DNA of 64,000 nucleotides from Chloracidobacterium sp. (GTDB lineage: Bacteria; Acidobacteriota; Blastocatellia; Pyrinomonadales; Pyrinomonadaceae). Below, piece after piece: positions 59,312 through 64,000 of the stretch. Location of the stretch: positions 2,168,501 through 2,232,500 of the forward strand of contig JADJWP010000002.1 in the NCBI GenBank assembly GCA_016716305.1. The letters are read 5' to 3'. A program made the position numbers and the translations under genes. The notes under the pieces are model-generated. The model was not told the DNA's origin. It saw only the letters and a program-made list of their open reading frames with translations, and ran no database searches. Numbering within the stretch: the stretch's first letter is position 1; every line of letters starts with the position of its first letter.

Positions 59312-59701
59312 GGGTGAATTTTATCGGTGTTTTGACCACAAATCGTTGTAGAAAAAAGCATTTACAATCAAATTTTACTGCCAAAAAAATCTGTGGATTT
59401 CTGTTTGCAAAGGCATTGTCTGTATGTTAATCTGACTCCCGTTTTTGAATGTAGAGTGCTTGTAAACTATTGAAAATAAATAACTTAAGGTTTAACTTTA
59501 AGTGTTGGTGTTTAATCCACACGGTTGTGGAAAACTTTGTGGAAAAACCCTGATGGTGACCTTCTTCCACCAGCATCGAAACGGCCCCAAACAATAGAAT
59601 AACAAGGAATTAGTGAGAACACGTCTTCTCATCAATTCGTTAGCTCTGCAGCTTTACGATGATCGAATTTTTACTATCGACTGAGATCGCGGAGATCACG
59701 A
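59312..59701. promoter_or_regulatory. dnaA upstream region with DnaA-box-like sites
   Basis: AT-rich, non-coding. Sites: TGTGGATTT (59392-59400), TAATCCACA (59513-59521), TGTGGAAAA (59526-59534) and TGTGGAAAA (59538-59546). An AT-rich tract (about 59460-59515) with the inverted pair CTTAA / TTAAG lies just before the boxes. It likely holds the dnaA promoter with DnaA autoregulation and may be a second origin part, as in bipartite origins. Confidence 0.65.
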
Positions 59702-61153
59702 GTGGACGCCCTGATAGAAAGAACTGACGTTTGGAACGACATACTCAAACTCGTCGAACAACACCTCAATAAGCACATTTACGATTCCTGGTTCAGACAG
59801 GTATGCTTCGATGGTTTTGACGACGAAAGAAATGTTGTTCGTCTCCGCGCCGGCCAGATCACAAAGGACTGGGTCTCGCTATATTACACTGAGCTCTTGA
59901 AGAAGTGTCTTGAGGCCGTTGGGCGATCTGAATACAAGATCGAATGGACCATCGATGCAGCTGAGAATTCGAACAGTCAGTTTGCCGATGCCGAGACCTC
60001 GTTTGTACACTCGACAATCTCTGCCGAAGGCGACGATGGAACTTATGAATTGATCGATGAGGCATTCACACAGAAAAGACCGTCTTACAATCGAACTTCG
60101 ACAACGACATTCGTGGATATCGAGCCGGTCGAAAACTCGCTGAACCCGAAATATACGTTCGAAAAGTTCGTTGTTGGAAGCTGCAATCAGTTCGCTCACG
60201 CAGCGTCGCTGGGGGCCGCTGAGACTCCGGGAAAATCGTATAACCCTCTTTTTATTTACGGCGGCACCGGACTCGGAAAGACACATTTGATGCATGCGAT
60301 CGGCCACTCGATAAAACAGAGTAACCGGCATTTGCGCGTTTCGTATATCACGTCTGAGAAGTTCATGAACGAACTTATCAATGCGATCCGCTACGACAAG
60401 ACTCAAAGCTTTCGTGAAAAATACCGATCGATCGACGTTCTTTTGATGGACGACGTGCAGTTCTTTGCCGGAAAGGAGCGGACGCAGGAAGAGTTCTTTC
60501 ACACCTTCAATGCTCTTCATAACAGCCAAAAGCAAATAGTGATCTCGTCGGATTGCCCGCCTCGCGAGATACCTACGCTCGAAGAGCGTCTCCATTCGCG
60601 GTTCGAGTGGGGATTGATCGCAGATATCGAGCCGCCCGATCTCGAAACAAAGGTCGCGATCTTGAAACGTAAGGCCGACCTCGACGGAATTGCATTGCCT
60701 CACGATATTGCTATCTTCATAGCCTCAAAGATAAAGAGCAACGTACGTGAACTCGAGGGTTCTCTCGTCCGGCTTGTTGCTATCTCATCTTTGCGTGGCA
60801 TCCCTATTTCGAAGATGCTCGCTCAAGACGCGATGAAGAATATTATCGACAGTGAGCGTCCGGAAGGATTGACGATGGAGCGCATTGCAAGGTCGGTCGC
60901 CGCGCGGTATAAATTGACCGTTGACGAAATGAAGTCGAAAAACAACAGCCGAGCGATCGCGCTGCCGCGACAGATTGCGATGTATCTCTGTAAACGATTG
61001 ACCAATCATAGCTTCCCCGAGATCGGCCGGGAGTTTGGCGGTAAACACCACACGACTGTCATGCATTCATGCGACAAGATCGAACGCCTGACAAAGGACG
61101 ACCGTGTTTTCCACAATACGATCAGCGAGTTAATTGATAGTCTTTGCAGCTAA
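59702..61153 (+). CDS. dnaA: Chromosomal replication initiator protein DnaA
   Basis: 483 aa. The start is GTG at 59702 with GGAG nine bases upstream. Domain I about 1-90 (VWNDILKLVEQHLNKHIYDSWF), short linker, AAA+ domain with Walker A GGTGLGKTHLMHAIGH (about 180), Walker B VLLMDDVQFFAGK and sensor region. The C-terminal DnaA-box-binding domain has the signature GREFGGKHHTTVMHSCDKI (about 440-460). Followed after 384 bases by dnaN, with a box cluster in the gap. Confidence 0.98.
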   Translation: MDALIERTDVWNDILKLVEQHLNKHIYDSWFRQVCFDGFDDERNVVRLRAGQITKDWVSLYYTELLKKCLEAVGRSEYKIEWTIDAAENSNSQFADAETSFVHSTISAEGDDGTYELIDEAFTQKRPSYNRTSTTTFVDIEPVENSLNPKYTFEKFVVGSCNQFAHAASLGAAETPGKSYNPLFIYGGTGLGKTHLMHAIGHSIKQSNRHLRVSYITSEKFMNELINAIRYDKTQSFREKYRSIDVLLMDDVQFFAGKERTQEEFFHTFNALHNSQKQIVISSDCPPREIPTLEERLHSRFEWGLIADIEPPDLETKVAILKRKADLDGIALPHDIAIFIASKIKSNVRELEGSLVRLVAISSLRGIPISKMLAQDAMKNIIDSERPEGLTMERIARSVAARYKLTVDEMKSKNNSRAIALPRQIAMYLCKRLTNHSFPEIGREFGGKHHTTVMHSCDKIERLTKDDRVFHNTISELIDSLCS

Positions 61154-61245
61154 TTAGAGGAATTATGAGTCGCGATCATCAAAAGTTTTTCAACAAGCGT
61201 TTCCGTGATGTTGCGTCTGTATCTTTAATATTTGCAGCACTTGAG

Positions 61246-61470
61246 AAACGTTTTCCACTTTCCCACAGGCAGCCGGATCTTTTAGCTGTGGACAATCGTG
61301 GAAAAGTCGACACTGAACGGGCGTTCAACATTTTACGAGAATTTTCCACAGGTTTTCCACACACGGTTGTGGAACGCGAACGTCAGTAAAGATGGTCATT
61401 TAAGTCGATTTTACACATTTACACAGGCCCTATTACTACTACTAAAGATAAAATTGTATTTAGAATATTA
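61246..61470. other. Probable replication origin oriC (dnaA-dnaN intergenic)
   Basis: A cluster of DnaA-box-like 9-mers: TTTTCCACT near 61251, TTTCCCACA near 61259, TGTGGACAA near 61286, CGTGGAAAA near 61298, two TTTTCCACA near 61342 and 61353, TGTGGAACG near 61369. Then come TTTTACACA (61409-61417) and ATTTACACA (61417-61425), a GGCCC block, the trinucleotide run CTATTACTACTACTA (61430-61444) and an AT-rich tract. Box, GC block, DnaA-trio and AT-rich DNA in this order match the basal unwinding system described for B. subtilis. Confidence 0.85.
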
Positions 61471-61537
61471 GTAAGAGAAGGCAGGTCGACAACAATATCT
61501 GGCTAGAACGTAATCGAGAATTCAGGAGCTTTTTGAA

Positions 61538-62752
61538 ATGGAATTCACCATCAAACAAAACGTCCTCAAAGAGGAACTTGGGTACATCCAGGGGGTCGTT
61601 GAAAAGAAATCGACGATTCCGGTACTTTCTAATATTTTGATCGAATCGCTAGGCGAGGGGTCGATCCGGATCGTCGGTACCGACCTTGATGTAACTATTC
61701 GTTGTGACGCCGAGGCGGACATCAAAACGCCTGGTGCAATGTGCATTCAGGCCCGAAAGCTTTTTGACATTGTTCGGACCCTTGACGGCGGTGATGTGCA
61801 TTTCAAAAAAGAAGATAACGAATGGGTGAGAATGAAGGCCGGACGAGCCAATTTCCGCCTTGCCGGTGTCAACCGTGAACAGTACCCCGAGATACCTATC
61901 TTTAAGTCTGCACCGCTGCGTCTTTCGGCCGAAGTTTTTAACTATTTCATCATGAACACTTCGTTCGCTATCACGACCGAGCAAAGCCGATTTACGCTGT
62001 CGGGTGCAAAATTCATGCTTGCCGACGGCAAGGCCAGAATGGTAACGACCGATGGGCATCGACTCGCTTTCGTCGAAAAACAACTCGACGAAACTATCGA
62101 TGGGTCGATGGACGCTCTGATACCAAAAAAGGCCCTTCTCGAATTAGTGAAGATCTCTCGGGGGTTTGACGGCGACGTTCAATTCGGTGAAGACCAGAAT
62201 CATATTTATTTTGAGACCGAAGGTCGGCTGCTTATAACCCGCAAACTCACCGGTAACTTTCCTAATTACGAGATGGTGATGCCAAAAGACAATGATAAGA
62301 CCGTCGTCTTTGACCTTGCCGATATGAAAGCGGCGGTAAGGCGCGTCTCTCTGATGGCTGATGAGCGTAATAGGTCGATCAGGATGACGGTACGCGAAGG
62401 TGAGGTCGAGGTGACCGCACAATCATCCGAAGAAGGCGAGGGACAGGAATTTGTACCGGCTGATTATAAGGGCGACGAAGTCACACTCGGTTTTAACTGG
62501 CAGTATTTGCAGGAGTTTTTGAACAACGCCGGTGTGGCTGAAAATACTCTCGCCGATACCGGTGTTGACACCGACGAGCGCGAAGACTCGGCATCGGACG
62601 GAACAAACGCCGGGACAGTTCGGGCGAAGGAATCTAAAACACCAACGCGTATCTCGTTCGAATTCAAGGACGGAAACGCGGCAACGCAAATGAGGATCGC
62701 AGGCGAGGCAAACTATGATTACAAATACATAGTAATGCCGCTAAGGATATGA
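61538..62752 (+). CDS. dnaN: DNA polymerase III sliding clamp, beta subunit
   Basis: 404 aa, three clamp domains. N-terminus EFTIKQNVLKEELGYIQGVVEKKSTIPVLSN; domain 2 with FTLSGAKFMLADGKARMVTTDGHRLAFVE; C-terminus YIVMPLRI. About 30 extra residues, acidic and low-complexity (around 339-369: rich in Asp, Thr, Glu, Ser, Gly), interrupt domain 3 shortly before the C-terminus; usual clamps have about 370 aa. Domain 3 forms the partner-binding pocket. The start ATG at 61538 has AGGAG upstream. Closed by a terminator. Confidence 0.97.
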   Translation: MEFTIKQNVLKEELGYIQGVVEKKSTIPVLSNILIESLGEGSIRIVGTDLDVTIRCDAEADIKTPGAMCIQARKLFDIVRTLDGGDVHFKKEDNEWVRMKAGRANFRLAGVNREQYPEIPIFKSAPLRLSAEVFNYFIMNTSFAITTEQSRFTLSGAKFMLADGKARMVTTDGHRLAFVEKQLDETIDGSMDALIPKKALLELVKISRGFDGDVQFGEDQNHIYFETEGRLLITRKLTGNFPNYEMVMPKDNDKTVVFDLADMKAAVRRVSLMADERNRSIRMTVREGEVEVTAQSSEEGEGQEFVPADYKGDEVTLGFNWQYLQEFLNNAGVAENTLADTGVDTDEREDSASDGTNAGTVRAKESKTPTRISFEFKDGNAATQMRIAGEANYDYKYIVMPLRI

Positions 62753-62811
62753 TTCCCGAGATACTGACATTCTGCACTGTATGACTTTTGCAGAACCGAT
62801 CGAATTCGATG

Positions 62812-62841
62812 ACGGAGTAACGGCTGGTTGCTCCGTTTTTT
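62812..62841 (+). terminator. Rho-independent terminator after dnaN
   Basis: ACGGAGTAAC / GTTGCTCCGT, a 10-bp stem with one G-T pair and a GGCTG loop, followed by TTTTT. Confidence 0.92.
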
Positions 62842-62902
62842 CCTTTCCAGACCACGTCAGTATGATTTATGAAAGAGGCTCGAAACGTGTTTTAATTTAG
62901 CT

Positions 62903-63358
62903 ATGGGGACCGCACCAACAGACACCAATATGCTCGCGAGATCGAATCCGAACTTTTTGATCCCCTACTTTGCGTGGATCATCGCACTGATCGGAACGGC
63001 GGGTAGTCTCTTTTTGAGCGAGGTGATGGAACTCCCTCCTTGTGCCTTGTGCTGGTATCAAAGGATAGCACTCTATCCGTTGGTCGTTATCATCGGCATC
63101 GGCATTGCGACGGGCGATAATGGATGGAAGAAGTATGCGGTGTGGCTTACATACATCGGTCTTGCGATCGCCGTTTACCACAACCTTCTGTACTATGGCG
63201 TGATCCCTGAGGCAATAACACCATGCAGCGAGGGTGTTCCATGTAATGCTCGTCAGCTTGAATTGCTCGGATTTATTACGATCCCGCTGATGTCGCTCAT
63301 GACCTTTGCGATGATCGCAATACTGCTTTTTATATATAGACCCGAAAACAGATCATGA
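62903..63358 (+). CDS. Disulfide bond formation protein DsbB/BdbC-like
   Basis: 151 aa, four membrane helices. The quinone-proximal pair is in ELPPCALCWYQRIALYPL (CALC), and a second periplasmic pair is in ITPCSEGVPCNARQLE. It should re-oxidise a DsbA-type thioredoxin with electrons passing to quinone. It overlaps the next gene by ATGA; that gene encodes a thioredoxin-fold protein, so the two form a redox pair. Confidence 0.93.
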   Translation: MGTAPTDTNMLARSNPNFLIPYFAWIIALIGTAGSLFLSEVMELPPCALCWYQRIALYPLVVIIGIGIATGDNGWKKYAVWLTYIGLAIAVYHNLLYYGVIPEAITPCSEGVPCNARQLELLGFITIPLMSLMTFAMIAILLFIYRPENRS

Positions 63359-64000
63359 AAAAAGAAGTAAGAATACTGTTGGCCATTTTAGTAGTTGTAG
63401 TGATCGGAGGCATTATCGGTTCGATGGTCTATCGGCAATCGCAACAAAGCCCTCCGCCGAAGGCTCAGAATAAAGTCGAAGCACTTGTTCGGCCCGACAG
63501 CCCGGCTCTTGGACCTGCCGACGCAAAGGTCACATTGGTCGAGTTTCTCGATCCTGAATGTGAAGCATGCGCGGCGTTTGCACCTACGGTCAAAAAGATA
63601 CTCAAAGAGAATGAAGGCAAGATTCGTTTCGTTGTACGCTATATGCCGTTCCATCCTAATTCGAGGCTGGCTGCGGCATATATGGAGGCAGCCGGCGAGC
63701 AGGGCAAATATTGGGAGATGCAGGAAAAGATGTTCGCAAACCAATCCGAATGGGGCGAGATCCATGGAGGCGGCCCCCGGCCAGCTCGTCCGGCTCCGAA
63801 CACGCTTTTCGAGAAATGGGCCGGTGAACTCGGCCTTAACGTTGAACAGTTGAAAGCGTCGGCCGCCGAAAAAAAGCATCGTGACAAGGTCGAACGCGAT
63901 TTTGCCGACGGCCGGAGTCTTGCTGTTACAAAAACACCTTCGTTTTTCGTCAATGGGCGAATGCTTGCACGGTTCAGCGAGGCAGATCTGAGGGCCCTTA
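63355..64000 (+). CDS. DsbA-like thioredoxin-fold protein, partial (3' end outside window)
   Basis: 215 codons visible. N-terminal membrane anchor (about 5-25), then a DsbA/BdbD-type domain: VTLVEFLDPECEACAAFAPTVKKI with the redox CEAC, RYMPFHPNSRLAAAYMEAA, and the cis-Pro segment VTKTPSFFVNGR near the edge. An oxidant of secreted proteins coupled to the upstream DsbB-like protein, the start codon overlapping its stop. The C-terminus runs off the window. Confidence 0.92.
   Translation, partial: MKKEVRILLAILVVVVIGGIIGSMVYRQSQQSPPPKAQNKVEALVRPDSPALGPADAKVTLVEFLDPECEACAAFAPTVKKILKENEGKIRFVVRYMPFHPNSRLAAAYMEAAGEQGKYWEMQEKMFANQSEWGEIHGGGPRPARPAPNTLFEKWAGELGLNVEQLKASAAEKKHRDKVERDFADGRSLAVTKTPSFFVNGRMLARFSEADLRAL

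Noticed and set aside
61144..61389. 81-codon frame between dnaA and dnaN
   Set aside because: It consists largely of clustered DnaA-box sequences; the peptide has no family features. Better explained as origin DNA.
1..64000. CRISPR arrays, rRNA genes, prophage or classical insertion sequences
   Set aside because: No regularly spaced direct repeats, rRNA signatures, integrases or transposases were seen on reading both strands.

Overview
The window looks like the replication-origin region of an Acidobacteriota chromosome, probably class Blastocatellia (Pyrinomonadales-like). This is inferred from gene content: a GWxTD-domain protein, a winged-helix/TolB-type regulator, FlaA1/CapD-type polysaccharide genes and moderate GC. 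No rRNA or other strict phylogenetic marker is present. Genes are densely packed, mostly in short co-directional operons, and no phage or classical insertion sequence is seen.

Layout. 0-6.3 kb: a partial regulator, a small hypothetical gene, gyrB and recF (minus strand). 6.4-9.8 kb: a TlpA-like thioredoxin, tRNA-Ser(UGA), and a FadR-like TetR gene with its palindromic operator, translationally coupled to a long-chain acyl-CoA synthetase. 9.9-16.4 kb: Wza-like export protein, CapD-like dehydratase, galE, an aminotransferase and a PDZ protein. 16.4-24.5 kb: a tight nine-gene minus-strand operon: S-adenosylmethionine decarboxylase, DUF4178 zinc-ribbon membrane protein, a 49-aa membrane peptide, DUF350, membrane-embedded spermidine-synthase-like protein, Tat-exported FAD oxidoreductase, a secreted protein, a polytopic membrane protein and a lipoprotein. 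24.6-27.2 kb: a lipoprotein and the GWxTD protein. 27.4-33.6 kb: mnmG-parA-parB-selD-tatB-tatC. selD carries an in-frame UGA (selenocysteine) at codon 14, and two parS-like palindromes precede parA. 33.7-37.1 kb: an orphan TssB-TssC sheath fusion, a PilZ protein and a DASS transporter.

37.2-45.3 kb is a stress island. hsp20, a small membrane protein, DUF5335, a NimA-like flavoprotein and two universal stress proteins are each preceded by a good sigma-54 (-24/-12) promoter. The same island encodes a hybrid histidine kinase and an NtrC-type activator, which suggests a self-contained sigma-54 regulon.

45.3-50.1 kb: mnmE-jag-yidC-yidD-rnpA-rpmH. The rnpA frame has no usable start after rpmH and appears to start upstream of it, so rpmH lies entirely inside rnpA in another frame. 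50.1-53.4 kb: purN, a membrane protein and purM, interrupted by a 456-bp cassette with perfect 32-bp inverted ends; then an arylamine N-acetyltransferase. 53.5-59.3 kb: DUF445, an RRM protein, small envelope proteins and a NuiA-like protein. 59.7-62.8 kb: dnaA and dnaN. Between them is a DnaA-box cluster, a GC block and DnaA-trio repeats (probable oriC). 62.9-64 kb: DsbB-like and DsbA-like thiol redox proteins, the last cut by the window edge.
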